DNA of 64,000 nt from Actinobacillus sp. (GTDB lineage Bacteria; Pseudomonadota; Gammaproteobacteria; Enterobacterales; Pasteurellaceae): NCBI GenBank assembly GCA_020026115.1, contig JAHHQY010000001.1, positions 1 to 64,000 of the forward strand, given 5' to 3'. A program made the position numbers and the translations under genes. A model generated the notes under the pieces. It saw only the letters and a list, made by a program, of their open reading frames with translations, searched no databases and was not told the DNA's origin. Of the stretch, positions 1-9,201 are shown piece by piece; position 1 is the stretch's first letter; each line of letters opens with the position of its first letter.

Positions 1-899
1 AGGAAGAACCTATCGTTTATCCAGAAGTAAAATTAAAAGAGAAAAATTTTGTAAAAGAAAATCTTTCGGCCACGCAAACTCAAACTTCAAAAAAAGCAAG
101 TTTAAAGGAAAAAATTTGTCATCCAGAAAATTGGCGTAGCTTGCAAATGTTACCGCCTAAATACCGTCGTCCTTTTGTGGTGTTATTTTTATTTGTGTTG
201 GTGTTAATTTTTATTGCCCTTTTAAGACCTAATGAACAATCCGTACAATCTTTTGATGGTAGCAATAATCATCAATTTGCTTTTGAAGGTGAAGGTAAAG
301 CCGTCGGTGGTTTAAGCAGTATTTTAGAACCGCAAGATTTAGAAGAAAGCAATCAAATTACCTCAACGGAAGAGCATAGCTTAACGCAAGCGCCATTTGC
401 TTCCCTTGATGAAGAAAGCACAACCGCCCAAGCCGATGCGACAGTGCAACCTTTAGCGGAAAATGCTCAAGACAATACGCTTCCTTCCATAGATGAAGTC
501 AACATAGCGGGCGCTGAAACGCCAGCGCAAGCGGTACAACCAGAAGTTGAGCCTTCAATGCCCGTTGAGCCTGTTGCTCAAAAAGTGAGCCAAAAAACAA
601 CAAATAATGATGTTTTTGCGGCACTAGAAAAAGCAAACCTATTGAATGCAGATAGCGAGTTGACGCAAAAAACCTTAGTGATTAAAAAAGGCGTTTCATT
701 AATGCAAACTTTCCGTAACTATCATTTAAATGCAAGCGAAGTGTTAATGATGGATAAAGTGAAAAAATTAAACAGCTTTAATGCAGGCGATAAAGTACTG
801 ATTAAAGTTAATGCACAAAATCAAGTTATGGAAATGCAACTTCCGCAAGGTGGAAAATTTATCCGCCAAGCAAATGGTCGTTATCGTTTTCAACGTTAA
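1..899 (+). CDS. oapA: Opacity-associated protein OapA (5' end outside window)
   Basis: The frame is open from base 3 with no stop, so the gene starts before the window and about 299 codons are visible. A basic stretch (PPKYRRPF) precedes one hydrophobic segment at bases 170-230, which fits a single inner-membrane anchor. A long acidic Gln/Glu/Ala/Thr-rich linker follows, and a C-terminal LysM-like OapA domain lies at about bases 600-895. In Haemophilus influenzae OapA affects colony opacity and adherence; the family is related to cell-division and peptidoglycan-binding proteins such as YtfB. The TTG at 141 is not a likely start because homologues have coding sequence upstream of the membrane segment. 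The gene ends at a bidirectional terminator shared with convergent pgeF. Confidence 0.8.
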   Translation, partial: EEPIVYPEVKLKEKNFVKENLSATQTQTSKKASLKEKICHPENWRSLQMLPPKYRRPFVVLFLFVLVLIFIALLRPNEQSVQSFDGSNNHQFAFEGEGKAVGGLSSILEPQDLEESNQITSTEEHSLTQAPFASLDEESTTAQADATVQPLAENAQDNTLPSIDEVNIAGAETPAQAVQPEVEPSMPVEPVAQKVSQKTTNNDVFAALEKANLLNADSELTQKTLVIKKGVSLMQTFRNYHLNASEVLMMDKVKKLNSFNAGDKVLIKVNAQNQVMEMQLPQGGKFIRQANGRYRFQR

Positions 900-913
900 G
901 TAAAAAATTAAAA

Positions 914-940
914 AGCGCCTTTTTTGAGGCGCTTTTTTTT
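914..940. terminator. Rho-independent terminator after oapA
   Basis: A 7-bp stem AGCGCCT/AGGCGCT (914-920 with 927-933) is followed by eight T residues. The A/T-rich other side lets it serve convergent pgeF as well. Confidence 0.85.
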
Positions 941-990
941 GTAGAAGAAAAGGGAAAAAAGAGGTCATTTTTTTTACCGCAAGAGCGCGG

Positions 991-1008
991 AAAATTTTCG
1001 GTGCGAGT
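991..1008 (-). repeat. Uptake-signal-like repeat, single copy
   Basis: Exact core copy (TTTCGGTGCGA on the plus strand) with the A/T run AAAATTTT. It is noncoding, just beyond the pgeF stop codon. Confidence 0.7.
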
Positions 1009-1012
1009 GAAA

Positions 1013-1747
1013 TTATTCGCGCCAAATAACATGAGCCATACGGCCTGTTTGACCATCACGGCGATAAGAAAAGAATAAATCCTTTTGGGTATAAGTGCAA
1101 AAATCCCCGCCGTAAATGTGCTTTACCCCGCAAGCCGTTAAGCGTTGGCGCGCGAGAAGATATAAATCGGCATAATATTTTTGCTTATGCAAAGGATCTG
1201 CCTGAAAGGCGAGAGCAGAGATTGGTGAGTGTTGCATAAATTGCGCTCGCACTTCTGCACCAACTTGAAAAGCCTGTTGACTAATAGCCGGGGCAAGCCA
1301 AACAAGAACATCTTCAACATTTGCATTAAATTTCGCCAGCGTATTTTCTAAAATGCCTGCGCATAAACCACGCCAACCGGCATGGGCTAGCGCAACTTCT
1401 TGGCCCGATTTATCCGTAAAAAAAACCGGTAAACAATCTGCGGTCATCACCAAACAAACTTGATTTTTCTGCGCACTATAAACCGCATCGCCATCTAAAT
1501 TCTCACCAGTATAAGGCAGAGTTAAAACGCGCGTACTATGGGTTTGATTTAAATATAAAGGCGGGTGCGGAAGTTTTTGTAAACGTTGTAAAAGTTGGCG
1601 ATTTTCCGCCACAGCGCAAGGGTCATCGCCAACATGAGCGCCTAAATTTAAAGCATCAAAAGGCGGTAAACTTACGCCACCAAGGCGCGTTGTGCTAAAA
1701 GCATGGATATTTTTCGGCGCGAGCCAAGTTGGCGTAATAATTTGCAT
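1013..1747 (-). CDS. pgeF: Peptidoglycan editing factor PgeF (YfiH/multicopper polyphenol oxidase family)
   Basis: This 244-residue protein belongs to the YfiH/DUF152/LACC1 family. The three family ligands are visible: His70 (NQTHS), Cys105 (MTADCLPVFF) and His122 (AHAGWRG). The C-terminal FSYRRDGQTGRMAHVIW is also typical. In E. coli PgeF removes non-canonical residues such as L-serine from peptidoglycan precursors; homologues were earlier described as polyphenol oxidases or purine nucleoside phosphorylases. The start lies 1 base after the rluD stop, the usual rluD-yfiH pairing, so translational coupling is likely. Residues LAPKN near the N-terminus are encoded by a copy of the window-wide repeat. 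No classical signal peptide is seen. Confidence 0.9.
   Translation of the reverse strand: MQIITPTWLAPKNIHAFSTTRLGGVSLPPFDALNLGAHVGDDPCAVAENRQLLQRLQKLPHPPLYLNQTHSTRVLTLPYTGENLDGDAVYSAQKNQVCLVMTADCLPVFFTDKSGQEVALAHAGWRGLCAGILENTLAKFNANVEDVLVWLAPAISQQAFQVGAEVRAQFMQHSPISALAFQADPLHKQKYYADLYLLARQRLTACGVKHIYGGDFCTYTQKDLFFSYRRDGQTGRMAHVIWRE
1709..1723 (-). repeat. Uptake-signal-like repeat inside pgeF
   Basis: Exact core TTTCGGCGCGAG within the pgeF N-terminal codons, read there as LAPKN. Confidence 0.65.
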
Positions 1748-1748
1748 A

Positions 1749-2723
1749 TCAATAATCTAAGTCGTCTTTATGTAATTGATAATCCGCTTTTAAGGCGTTG
1801 ATTAATTCTACAAAATCAGAAGGTAACGGCGCGTGCCATTCCATTAATTCGCCTGTAATAGGATGTTGTAAACGTAACATAACCGCGTGTAAGGCTTGAC
1901 GTTTGAAGTTGCGTAAAACCGCTAAAAATTCTTCGCTGGCGTTTTTAGGGGGACGAGGGCGTCCGCCATAGGTTTGATCGCCTAATAAAGGGTGCGCTAA
2001 GTGCGCCATATGCACGCGGATTTGATGGGTGCGCCCTGTTTCTAAACGTAAACGTAAGCGAGTGTAATTACGGAAATGTTCCATAATGCGGTAATGAGTG
2101 ACCGCAGGTTTTCCCATAGGATGAACCGCCATTTGCGTGCGTTTTGTTGGATGACGAGCCATAGGTTCATCTACTTTTCCACCTTGCGTCATAACACCAA
2201 AAGCAACGGCTTCATATTCACGCGTAATTTTGCGTTTTTGTAAATCGCGTACAAGTTGGGTTTGAGCAGGAATGGTTTTCGCAACAACCATTAAACCTGT
2301 GGTATCTTTATCTAAACGATGAATAATGCCCGCACGCGGTACTTCGGCAATTTCAGGATAATGATATAAAAGTGCATTTAAAAGCGTGCCACTTGGGTTA
2401 CCCGCACCAGGATGCACAACGAAATCTTTGGGTTTATTGATAACTAAAATATGTTCGTCTTCGTAAACAATGTTAATAGGCAGATTTTGTGGTTCAAAGC
2501 GGTTTTCTTCTTCCACTTCCACTTGGATTTCAATTTCTTCGCCACCAAACATTTTGTAGCGTGGAATAGAGTTAATTTCGCCGTTTACTTTGACTAAATC
2601 GCCCTCAATCCAAGTTTTAATGCGAGATCGAGAATAATCGGGGAACAATTTGGAAAGAGTTTGGTCTAAACGAAGACCGAGATGCTCCGGTTGTACCGTT
2701 GCTGAAAGAGTTATTTGCGCCAT
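1749..2723 (-). CDS. rluD: 23S rRNA pseudouridine(1911/1915/1917) synthase RluD
   Basis: The protein has 324 residues, the normal length for RluD. An S4 RNA-binding domain occupies about residues 15-75 (LRLDQTLSKLF, SRSRIKTWI). The RluA/RluD catalytic motif HRLDKDTTG is at 135-143, with Asp138 as the nucleophile. The family isomerises three uridines in helix 69 of 23S rRNA and supports 50S assembly. It is first gene of an rluD-pgeF operon and is transcribed divergently from bamD, an arrangement also found in other gammaproteobacteria. RluC-type paralogues share the fold, but the S4 domain, length and neighbours favour RluD. Confidence 0.93.
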   Translation of the reverse strand: MAQITLSATVQPEHLGLRLDQTLSKLFPDYSRSRIKTWIEGDLVKVNGEINSIPRYKMFGGEEIEIQVEVEEENRFEPQNLPINIVYEDEHILVINKPKDFVVHPGAGNPSGTLLNALLYHYPEIAEVPRAGIIHRLDKDTTGLMVVAKTIPAQTQLVRDLQKRKITREYEAVAFGVMTQGGKVDEPMARHPTKRTQMAVHPMGKPAVTHYRIMEHFRNYTRLRLRLETGRTHQIRVHMAHLAHPLLGDQTYGGRPRPPKNASEEFLAVLRNFKRQALHAVMLRLQHPITGELMEWHAPLPSDFVELINALKADYQLHKDDLDY

Positions 2724-2815
2724 AGCTAAAAAATTCCGTGAATAATTAAGTAATGTTTTATAAAATGAGCGTCATTGTATCATTGATCGACGCTTGTAAA
2801 AATAAGGATAATGAA

Positions 2816-3616
2816 ATGAAAACAGCGAAATCGCTTCTTTTATTGACACTAACAGCCAGTTTATTAACCGCTTGTGCTGGAGAAAAAGAAATTGAAGTAG
2901 CCCCAGAAAGCACATTATTACAACAATCTGATGTGTATTTAAAAGATGAAGATTACACTCAAGCGATTAAATATTTAGAAGCGTTAAATCGCCGTTTCCC
3001 ACGCACTATGCACAGTGAAGAAACGCAATTAAATTTAATTTATGCTTATTTCGAAGATAGCGATTATAACGCTTTATTAAATACAGCAGACAATTTTTTC
3101 CGCCATTATAAAAATTCACCTTATTCAGATTATGTTCTTTATATGGCAGGTATTGCCCGTGAAGCGCAAAATAAAAATATCGTGCAAGACTTCTTTGGCG
3201 TTGACCCTGCAAACCGTGATAGCTTCTCGATGCGTAGTGCTTTAGATAATTTTAATACGTTAATTAGAGTTTTCCCAAACAGCCAATATGCGCCAGATGC
3301 GCTAGAACGCATGAAATATATCCATGCCTTATTAGCTCGTCACGAAGTGAATATTGCAAAATTTTATGCAAAACGTAATGCTTGGGTTGCGGTGGCTAAT
3401 CGTTTAGTTGATGTGCAACGTCACTATCCTAATACGAATGCGGCTTTACAAAGTTTACCTTTGTTGAAAAAAGCTTATGAAAAAATGGGCTTAACGAAAT
3501 TAGCCGAAGATACTGCGCAACTGATTGCACAAAATGAAGGGAAAAGTTATCCAGAACTTAAAAAAGTTGCGGCGCCGACCAATATTAAACCACCTAAATT
3601 GGCGGAACAAAAATAG
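2816..3616 (+). CDS. bamD: Outer membrane assembly lipoprotein BamD (ComL)
   Basis: The chosen ATG at 2816 follows an AAGGA-type ribosome binding site and gives a lipoprotein signal peptide ending LLTAC with Cys20 as the lipidation site. A longer in-frame reading from 2753 would bury this signal and is rejected. The 266-residue product is made of TPR-like helical repeats (YLKDEDYTQAIKYLEAL, RFPRT) typical of BamD. BamD is an essential part of the BAM complex that inserts beta-barrel proteins. BamE, another BAM lipoprotein, is encoded near 45.4 kb. A strong terminator follows. Confidence 0.94.
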   Translation: MKTAKSLLLLTLTASLLTACAGEKEIEVAPESTLLQQSDVYLKDEDYTQAIKYLEALNRRFPRTMHSEETQLNLIYAYFEDSDYNALLNTADNFFRHYKNSPYSDYVLYMAGIAREAQNKNIVQDFFGVDPANRDSFSMRSALDNFNTLIRVFPNSQYAPDALERMKYIHALLARHEVNIAKFYAKRNAWVAVANRLVDVQRHYPNTNAALQSLPLLKKAYEKMGLTKLAEDTAQLIAQNEGKSYPELKKVAAPTNIKPPKLAEQK

Positions 3617-3631
3617 TCAAAAGACATAAAA

Positions 3632-3660
3632 AAATGCGACCTTTAAGGTCGCATTTTTAT
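3632..3660. terminator. Bidirectional terminator between bamD and pepB
   Basis: A 10-bp stem AAATGCGACC/GGTCGCATTT (3632-3641 with 3647-3656), loop TTTAA, lies between convergent genes, with T runs on both strands. Confidence 0.88.
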
Positions 3661-3669
3661 TGTGCGCAA

Positions 3670-4962
3670 TTAATCTTGTGCTAATAATAAATTTGCTACG
3701 GTTTGCACCCCAATACCGGTTGCGCCCACGGCCCATAAATCACTTGCAGAAGCACGGAAAGTTGCCGAGGCATCAATGTGTAACCAATGACGGCGATAAT
3801 TTTCAACAAAGTAAGAAAGGAAAGCCGTTGCGGTACTTGCCCCCGCCGGTGCAGGAACAGAAGCGGTGTTGGAAATATCCGCAAAATGAGATTTTACTTG
3901 TTCGCGGTGGAATTCAGCAAAAGGTAAACGCCAGAAAGCTTCATCGGCTTGTTCTGCCGCTTGGAATAAAGCATTAACTAAAGCATCGTCCATAGAAAGT
4001 AAACTATGATATTCATTACCAACAGCACGTTTTGCCGCCCCAGTTAAGGTTGCCGCATCAATAATAAAGCGAGGATTTTGTTTGTCTGCCCAAATTAAAC
4101 CATCACCTAAAACTAAGCGACCTTCCGCATCGGTATTTAACACTTCCACGCTCACATCGTTAGAATAATGCACAATATCACCCAGTTTCATCGCATCGCC
4201 ACTGACCATATTTTCGGCACAGCATAAAACTAATTTAACGCGTTGATTTAATCCGCTTGCAATAGCCATACCAAGTGCGCCCGTTAACATGGCCGCTCCG
4301 CCCATATCTGTACGCATGCTTACCATGGTTTCTGTTGGTTTAATGCTATAACCACCGCTATCAAAGGTAATGCCTTTACCCACTAAGCAAGCTAAAACAG
4401 GTGCGTTAGGATCGCCCGTTGGGTTAAAGTCTAGTTGTAACATAGCCGGCGGGTTGGTAGCGCCTTTACCCACAGCCCAAATACCTTGATAATCTTCATC
4501 ACGTAAGGCTTCACCTACAATAATATCCGAAGTGACATCGCTATTTGGTGCATAATCGGCCACCATATCTGTAATGAAATCAACAGCGCGTTCGACTAAT
4601 TCAACGGGGGTGATTTCTTCTGCAGGGGTGTTAATGATTTCACGAACAAAGTCGCCACATAAAATACGTGCTAATAAAATTTCTTGTGTTTCATCATCCA
4701 TAAAAGGTAAGGATAAATTGTAATCCTGTTTGGCGGTATAGAACCCTTGGTAGAATGCCCAGCAGGTGTTTAAATCCCAATTATCACCGCTTAAAACACC
4801 ATCTTTAATGCCTTGCGCACGCAATTTTCGCGCCGCTTTTTGCACTTGGGTATTATGGTTTCCGTCAGAAAGATGAATGACGGCGCCTTCGTTATTAAAA
4901 CTTAATAATGCTTTTTCGCCCCACATTTCATCGGCAGGCAAATGAGATAATTGAATCTGCAT
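3670..4962 (-). CDS. pepB: Aminopeptidase B (PepB, peptidase family M17)
   Basis: The 430-residue protein aligns with E. coli PepB along its length. Metal-binding and catalytic residues of family M17 are visible: Lys196 in [12 protein letters not shown], Asp201, and the signature [10 protein letters not shown] at 276-285 containing Asp278, Glu280 and Arg282. PepB is a cytosolic Mn/Zn aminopeptidase that removes N-terminal residues from small peptides. The start has a good AAGGAG site just upstream. It appears monocistronic, ending at a terminator shared with bamD. Confidence 0.93.
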   Translation of the reverse strand: MQIQLSHLPADEMWGEKALLSFNNEGAVIHLSDGNHNTQVQKAARKLRAQGIKDGVLSGDNWDLNTCWAFYQGFYTAKQDYNLSLPFMDDETQEILLARILCGDFVREIINTPAEEITPVELVERAVDFITDMVADYAPNSDVTSDIIVGEALRDEDYQGIWAVGKGATNPPAMLQLDFNPTGDPNAPVLACLVGKGITFDSGGYSIKPTETMVSMRTDMGGAAMLTGALGMAIASGLNQRVKLVLCCAENMVSGDAMKLGDIVHYSNDVSVEVLNTDAEGRLVLGDGLIWADKQNPRFIIDAATLTGAAKRAVGNEYHSLLSMDDALVNALFQAAEQADEAFWRLPFAEFHREQVKSHFADISNTASVPAPAGASTATAFLSYFVENYRRHWLHIDASATFRASASDLWAVGATGIGVQTVANLLLAQD

Positions 4963-5129
4963 ACATACTCCTTACTAAAAATGCCAAAAGAATTCAGCTT
5001 GCATTGCAAACAATCCTTTATACTTCTACTGGAAAAAAAATGCAAAAATATTTTCTTAAAAGAAGTTATGCGAAGCATAAAATAAAGCGAAAGAGGGAAA
5101 AAGACAAAGGCGTCTTTTGCGAAAGAAAA

Positions 5130-5170
5130 GACTCGCACCGAAAAAAGGGACTAAAATTTCGGCGCGAGTG
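5130..5170. repeat. Inverted pair of uptake-signal-like repeats (hairpin)
   Basis: ACTCGCACCGAAA (5131-5143) and its partner TTTCGGCGCGAGT (5157-5169) face each other around a short spacer. They form a GC-rich stem with one wobble pair just after the ydjA stop codon, so it may act as the ydjA terminator. Confidence 0.75.
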
Positions 5171-5177
5171 TAAAAAA

Positions 5178-5732
5178 TTATAAAGAGCTGACTAAATCTT
5201 GCAGGGATTTTTTGCGTTCTTTCGGCGCGCTGGCCTCAACGCCTTTACCGAGAGCAATTAAAGCGACAATTTGTTCGTTTTCTTCACAGTTCAGCATACT
5301 GCGCACGGCGTTACTTTCTGTCCATTTGCCCGAAAGCCAAACGTTATCAAAGCCTTGTGCGTTTGCGGCTAATTGAATGGCAAAAGCCGCACAGCTTGCG
5401 CTCGCCAGTTGTTCCCATTGCGGGACTTTGTCTAAATTCAACATATAATGCCCAATTACGGCAATAATAAGCGGAGTATGCGCGGTTAATTTGTCGGCTT
5501 TCGTTTGGAAAATTTCCGCTAAATTTAATTCTAACGCCCCTTGTTTTAAGGTTTGGCCAAAGGCAGAAATTTTTTCTTGTGGAATTAAAACAAAGCGATA
5601 AGGCTGTAAACGACCATGATCGGGTACATGCATTGCCGCTTTAATCATTTCTTCAATTTGCGCTTTTGTTGGCGCTGGGCCTTGAAGTTTTTTTGTTGAC
5701 TGACGAGTCGTTAATAAGGTTAATGCGTCCAT
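5178..5732 (-). CDS. ydjA: NAD(P)H nitroreductase, YdjA family
   Basis: This 184-residue member of the small nitroreductase family begins MDALTLLTTRQSTKKLQGPAP, matching YdjA. It includes the family segment HVPDHGRLQPYRFVLI. Such enzymes bind FMN and act as homodimers; the physiological substrate is unknown. It is transcribed divergently from sppA, the same pairing as in E. coli, which supports the family call. A good AAGGA site precedes the ATG. Confidence 0.87.
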   Translation of the reverse strand: MDALTLLTTRQSTKKLQGPAPTKAQIEEMIKAAMHVPDHGRLQPYRFVLIPQEKISAFGQTLKQGALELNLAEIFQTKADKLTAHTPLIIAVIGHYMLNLDKVPQWEQLASASCAAFAIQLAANAQGFDNVWLSGKWTESNAVRSMLNCEENEQIVALIALGKGVEASAPKERKKSLQDLVSSL

Positions 5733-5817
5733 ATTTTTCCTTAGTTAAAAAATAGGCTAAAAGTTTAGCATAAAAAAATTAAAAGCCTAAGCCTTGGCGA
5801 AAGTGGCATAAAAAATA

Positions 5818-5826
5818 TGCTATCAT
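5818..5826 (+). promoter_or_regulatory. Extended -10 element for sppA
   Basis: TGC-TATCAT is an extended -10 (TGnTATAAT-like) 36 bases before the sppA ATG. No good -35 is seen at normal spacing, as is common for extended -10 promoters. Confidence 0.45.
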
Positions 5827-5861
5827 AGCGCGTTATTTTTTTAGCAAATAAAAGGAATGTT

Positions 5862-7739
5862 ATGCAGTGGATTAAGAAGGTGCTGAGTTTTTGCTGGCGT
5901 GGCTTAAATTTCATGCGAAATTTAGTGATGAATATCGTGTTTTTATTTTTTATCTTGTTGATTTTTAGCGTGATTGGCTATGTGCAACAAGCGGCGAATT
6001 TGAATAAAAATAGCGCAGAAGGTATGCCTAAAGAAGGGGCGTTATACTTAACGTTAAACGGCGATTTAACAGATAATCGCACCGAAAATTTTGCCTTTAA
6101 ACGTTTCTTAAAAGAAATGGTTGCGGGGAATACTGCCCCTGAAAATATTTCAACATTTGATGTGGTTTATGCGCTAGAACAAGCAGAAAAAGACCCGAAT
6201 ATTAAAGGCGTTGTGTTAAATTTAAGCGATTTCGGCCATGCTGATTTCCCTGCTTTAAATTATATTGGGCGCGCTATCAATGATTTTAAACGCAGTAAAA
6301 AGCCGGTGATCGCTTATGCGCAAAATTATGGACAAAAAGCTTATTTATTAGCCAGTTATGCCGATGAGGTTTATTTAAATCCGCAAGGTAACGTGGATAT
6401 TTCAGGGCTTTTTGTGGAAAATTTATATTTTAAAAGTTTGTTAGAAAAATTAGCCATCACGCCACATATTTTTCGCGTGGGGACGTATAAATCCGCCGTA
6501 GAGCCATTTTTACGCGATGATATGTCAGCAGAAGCACGAGAAAATATGCAACGTTGGGCGGGCTTAATGTGGCAAGATTATGTGCGAAAAGTTGCGGAAA
6601 ATCGTCAAATTAGTCAGCAAGAGGTGTTACCAAATGGGCAAGATTATTTACGAGGATTACGAGCTTTCGGCGGAAATAGTTCAGAGTATAGTAAAGCCCG
6701 TCATTTAGTGACGCATTTTGCAGATGGTTTTAGCTTTAAAGCAAAATTGCAACAAATGTTTGGTAAAAATGCTCAAGGCAAAGCAAATCTGATTGATTTT
6801 TATGATTATTTAGATTTCTTGCCAGAGCGTACTGAAGCTGAAACAAAAGAAAAAATTGCAGTAGTTAATGTAGAAGGCGAAATTATTCACGGCGAAAGTA
6901 ATGGCAAAGGCGTTGGTGGGAACAGTGTTGTGAGCCTTTTAGAAAAAGCCTATGAAGACGATGAGATTAAAGGCGTCATTTTACGCGTTAATAGTCCAGG
7001 TGGCAGTGCTTTTGCATCAGAGTTAATTCGCCAAGCCTTACAACAAATTCAGCAAAAAGGTAAACCTGTGGTGGTATCCATGGGCGGAATGGCCGCCTCT
7101 GGCGGATATTGGATTTCCAGCCATGCAGATTACATCGTAGCAGATCCTGACACCATTACAGGCTCTATTGGTATTTTTGCAATATTACCGACCTTTGAAA
7201 AAGCCTTAACTAAAATGGGCATACACACAGATGGCGTAAGTACAAGTGAATTAGGAAAAATTTCATTTTTAAGTGGTGTGAAACCTTTAAATGCGGAGAT
7301 TATCCAACAAGGCGTTAATTATGGTTATGAACAATTTTTACGCATTGTAAGTCAAGGACGAAAAATCCCGCAAGCCGATGTGGATAAAATTGCTCAAGGG
7401 CAAGTGTGGTTAGGTCGCGATGCGTTAAGTCATCATTTAGTTGATGAATTAGGCGACTTTTCGCAAGCCGTTGGGAAAATGCGTGCCTTATTGGAAGCGA
7501 AAGGTGAAAAAAGTAGTGAAATGGCTCTTGAATGGTTGCAGGAAGATGAATCGAAATTAAACCAATTTTTCAAAGGCTTTAATAAATATGGAAAAACGCT
7601 TATTCAGCAACAGTTTCTTTCTTTTGTTGGTTTAGCAAAAGCCTATCAAAGTGGTGCAGAAAGCGTAGAACGATTTGCTTCTTTGAACGATCCTAAAGGT
7701 CAATATTTATATTGTTTAGGTTGTGGAACGGTGAATTAA
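5862..7739 (+). CDS. sppA: Signal peptide peptidase SppA (protease IV, 67-kDa type)
   Basis: The 625-residue protein is the long form with two tandem ClpP/crotonase-like S49 domains. One N-terminal membrane helix spans about residues 18-42, with the bulk in the periplasm. The Ser/Lys dyad is visible: Lys210 (VGTYKSAVEPF) and Ser413 (GGMAASGGYW), close to E. coli Lys209 and Ser409. The enzyme degrades cleaved signal peptides in the inner membrane. A repeat copy at 6076-6092 encodes part of NRTENF in a non-catalytic stretch. Confidence 0.94.
   Translation: MQWIKKVLSFCWRGLNFMRNLVMNIVFLFFILLIFSVIGYVQQAANLNKNSAEGMPKEGALYLTLNGDLTDNRTENFAFKRFLKEMVAGNTAPENISTFDVVYALEQAEKDPNIKGVVLNLSDFGHADFPALNYIGRAINDFKRSKKPVIAYAQNYGQKAYLLASYADEVYLNPQGNVDISGLFVENLYFKSLLEKLAITPHIFRVGTYKSAVEPFLRDDMSAEARENMQRWAGLMWQDYVRKVAENRQISQQEVLPNGQDYLRGLRAFGGNSSEYSKARHLVTHFADGFSFKAKLQQMFGKNAQGKANLIDFYDYLDFLPERTEAETKEKIAVVNVEGEIIHGESNGKGVGGNSVVSLLEKAYEDDEIKGVILRVNSPGGSAFASELIRQALQQIQQKGKPVVVSMGGMAASGGYWISSHADYIVADPDTITGSIGIFAILPTFEKALTKMGIHTDGVSTSELGKISFLSGVKPLNAEIIQQGVNYGYEQFLRIVSQGRKIPQADVDKIAQGQVWLGRDALSHHLVDELGDFSQAVGKMRALLEAKGEKSSEMALEWLQEDESKLNQFFKGFNKYGKTLIQQQFLSFVGLAKAYQSGAESVERFASLNDPKGQYLYCLGCGTVN
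6076..6092 (+). repeat. Uptake-signal-like repeat inside sppA
   Basis: Exact core TCGCACCGAAA followed by ATTTT; read in-frame as NRTENF. Confidence 0.65.
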
Positions 7740-7772
7740 GCAAAATAACAGAATATTTTGTAAGGAAAAAAT

Positions 7773-8393
7773 ATGGGATTTTGGGAAGGATTTTGGTTAA
7801 TTACGGGCGTGCATTTGTTAGCCGCGGCAACGCCAGGCGCTGATTTTTTAATGGCTTCTCAACATACGTTGCGTTATGGCAAAAAGGCAGGGCTTTGGTG
7901 TGTATCGGGCATTGCCTTAGCTCTTGGCATTCATATTGCGTATTCCATTGCAGGTCTTGCGGTGGTGATTGCTAATTCAGCGCATATTTTATGGGGCATT
8001 AAAATTTTAGGGGCGATGTATTTAAGCTATTTAGGCTGGCAAGGTTTGCGTTCACATTATACGGGCGCTGTTAGCTTAGATGATAAAAAAGAGGCGAAAA
8101 TTTCGGCGCGAAAAAGCTTTAGCATGGGCTTTATGTGTAATCTTTTTAACCCGAAAGCGCCGATTTATTTTATCGCTCTTTTTACCTCTGTCATTTCCCC
8201 ATTATTACCAACGTATCAGCTTGTGATTTATGGTATTTGGATGGTGATTTTACAATGGCTATGGTTTGCTTTTGTTGTTTTTATGCTTTCTGTACCTAAA
8301 ATTAACCGACAATTTCAAAAATTTAGCTATTGGCTAGATCGTATTTTTGGTCTTGTTCTTATTATGTTGGCCATAAAAATTTTATTGTTCTAA
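7773..8393 (+). CDS. LysE/RhtB family amino-acid exporter (RhtC-like)
   Basis: The 206-residue, very hydrophobic protein has about six predicted membrane segments. It carries the LysE-family N-terminal signature (HLLAAATPGADFLMA, then a long small-residue helix) and the NPKAPIYF segment in the second half. The closest E. coli relative by pattern is RhtC, a threonine exporter, but substrate cannot be deduced. It lies 33 bases after sppA on the same strand with its own AAGGA site, so it may be co-transcribed. A repeat copy encodes KISAR in the cytoplasmic loop. Confidence 0.85.
   Translation: MGFWEGFWLITGVHLLAAATPGADFLMASQHTLRYGKKAGLWCVSGIALALGIHIAYSIAGLAVVIANSAHILWGIKILGAMYLSYLGWQGLRSHYTGAVSLDDKKEAKISARKSFSMGFMCNLFNPKAPIYFIALFTSVISPLLPTYQLVIYGIWMVILQWLWFAFVVFMLSVPKINRQFQKFSYWLDRIFGLVLIMLAIKILLF
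8097..8111 (-). repeat. Uptake-signal-like repeat inside the RhtC-like gene
   Basis: Exact 11-base core; the flank is GCGAAA rather than GCGAGT. It lies in a hydrophilic loop region. Confidence 0.5.
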
Positions 8394-8398
8394 AGAAA

Positions 8399-8426
8399 AA
8401 AAGGCGAATAAATTATTCGCCTTTTT
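8399..8426. terminator. Bidirectional terminator between RhtC-like gene and marC
   Basis: An 8-bp stem GGCGAATA/TATTCGCC (8403-8410 with 8414-8421) with an A run before and a T run after lies between convergent genes. Confidence 0.85.
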
Positions 8427-8432
8427 CATTTT

Positions 8433-9047
8433 TTAAGCCAAATGGAAGGCAATTTTAATGCCTGTAATCGTCATACCTGCGCCAATAATGGCTAAAATTA
8501 ATCCCATCAATTTACCTAAAACAGAAATTAAACTTTTCCCTAAACGTTTGACTATCGTATTGCTTAAGGCAAAGGCGAGATAATTTAAATAGATAATTAA
8601 AGCAAGCATTAACACCACAATGCCAATATGCAAAAAGGACTGATTAGCCGCGTAGTTCATGGCCGTAACGATTAAACCTGGGCCGGCTAAAATTGGCACA
8701 GCAAGCGGGGAAATGGTGACGTTATCATCCGCGCTGGTGTTGGTGGAACGCGTGGCTGATTTTTTCGACATCAGCATTTCAAAGCCGATGTAAAAAATTA
8801 AAATGCCCCCAGTAATTTTAAAAGCGGACATAGAAATATCAAAGAGAACGAAAATATATTTACCTAAAATGACAAAGACAAAGGTCACCAAAAACGCAAC
8901 CAAAGTTGCCGTGCGAGCGGTTTGTTTTCGTTCTTCCATGGTTTGCCCATCGGTAATACTTAAAAAAATAGGGGTGTTGGCAATGGGGTTCAAAATGGCG
9001 AAAAACCCCATAAAAACAGCCAATGCGTATGAAGTTAAATCAGACAT
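8433..9047 (-). CDS. MarC family (UPF0056) integral membrane protein, YhgN-like
   Basis: The start MSDLTSYALAVF at 9047 is chosen because a strong GGGAGG site precedes it and it matches family length (204 residues). An upstream reading to 9137 adds an unlikely Cys/Phe-rich stretch. Six hydrophobic segments and the MarC motifs (FFAILNPIANTPIFL and GPGLIVTAMN) are visible. The function of the family is unresolved; the old link of MarC with antibiotic resistance has been withdrawn. It appears monocistronic. Confidence 0.85.
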   Translation of the reverse strand: MSDLTSYALAVFMGFFAILNPIANTPIFLSITDGQTMEERKQTARTATLVAFLVTFVFVILGKYIFVLFDISMSAFKITGGILIFYIGFEMLMSKKSATRSTNTSADDNVTISPLAVPILAGPGLIVTAMNYAANQSFLHIGIVVLMLALIIYLNYLAFALSNTIVKRLGKSLISVLGKLMGLILAIIGAGMTITGIKIAFHLA

Positions 9048-9127
9048 AAAGCCTCCCTTCGAAAAAATGAAACAAGACATCGAAGCTATTCTTGCACACC
9101 TTATAGGGAAAAAACAGCAAAAAAAAA

Positions 9128-9152
9128 ATCGCGCCAAAATTTCGGCGCGAGT
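9128..9152. repeat. Inverted pair of uptake-signal-like repeats, one arm degenerate
   Basis: TCGCGCC-AAAA (missing the final G of the core) meets an intact TTTCGGCGCGAGT arm with no spacer. It sits between the valS terminator and the marC leader. Confidence 0.65.
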
Positions 9153-9183
9153 TAAAAAAAAGGGGAAGATGATTCTTCCCCTT
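9153..9183 (-). terminator. valS terminator
   Basis: A 9-bp stem AAGGGGAAG/CTTCCCCTT (9160-9168 with 9175-9183) is followed on the minus strand by an unbroken T run. Confidence 0.88.
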
Positions 9184-9201
9184 AATGATAATTAAGTTTA
9201 A

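Noticed and set aside
768..1059. Short minus-strand reading frames across the oapA 3' end
   Set aside because: They overlap oapA and its terminator, have no ribosome binding site and no family similarity.
2753..2815. Extended BamD start at 2753
   Set aside because: It would place residues before the lipoprotein signal peptide and has no good ribosome binding site.
5217..5236. TTTCGGCGCG in ydjA as a further repeat copy
   Set aside because: It matches ten bases but ends GCGCTGG with no A/T run on the other side, so it was not counted; the same applies to partial matches near 16233, 22895, 27150, 27286 and 55725.
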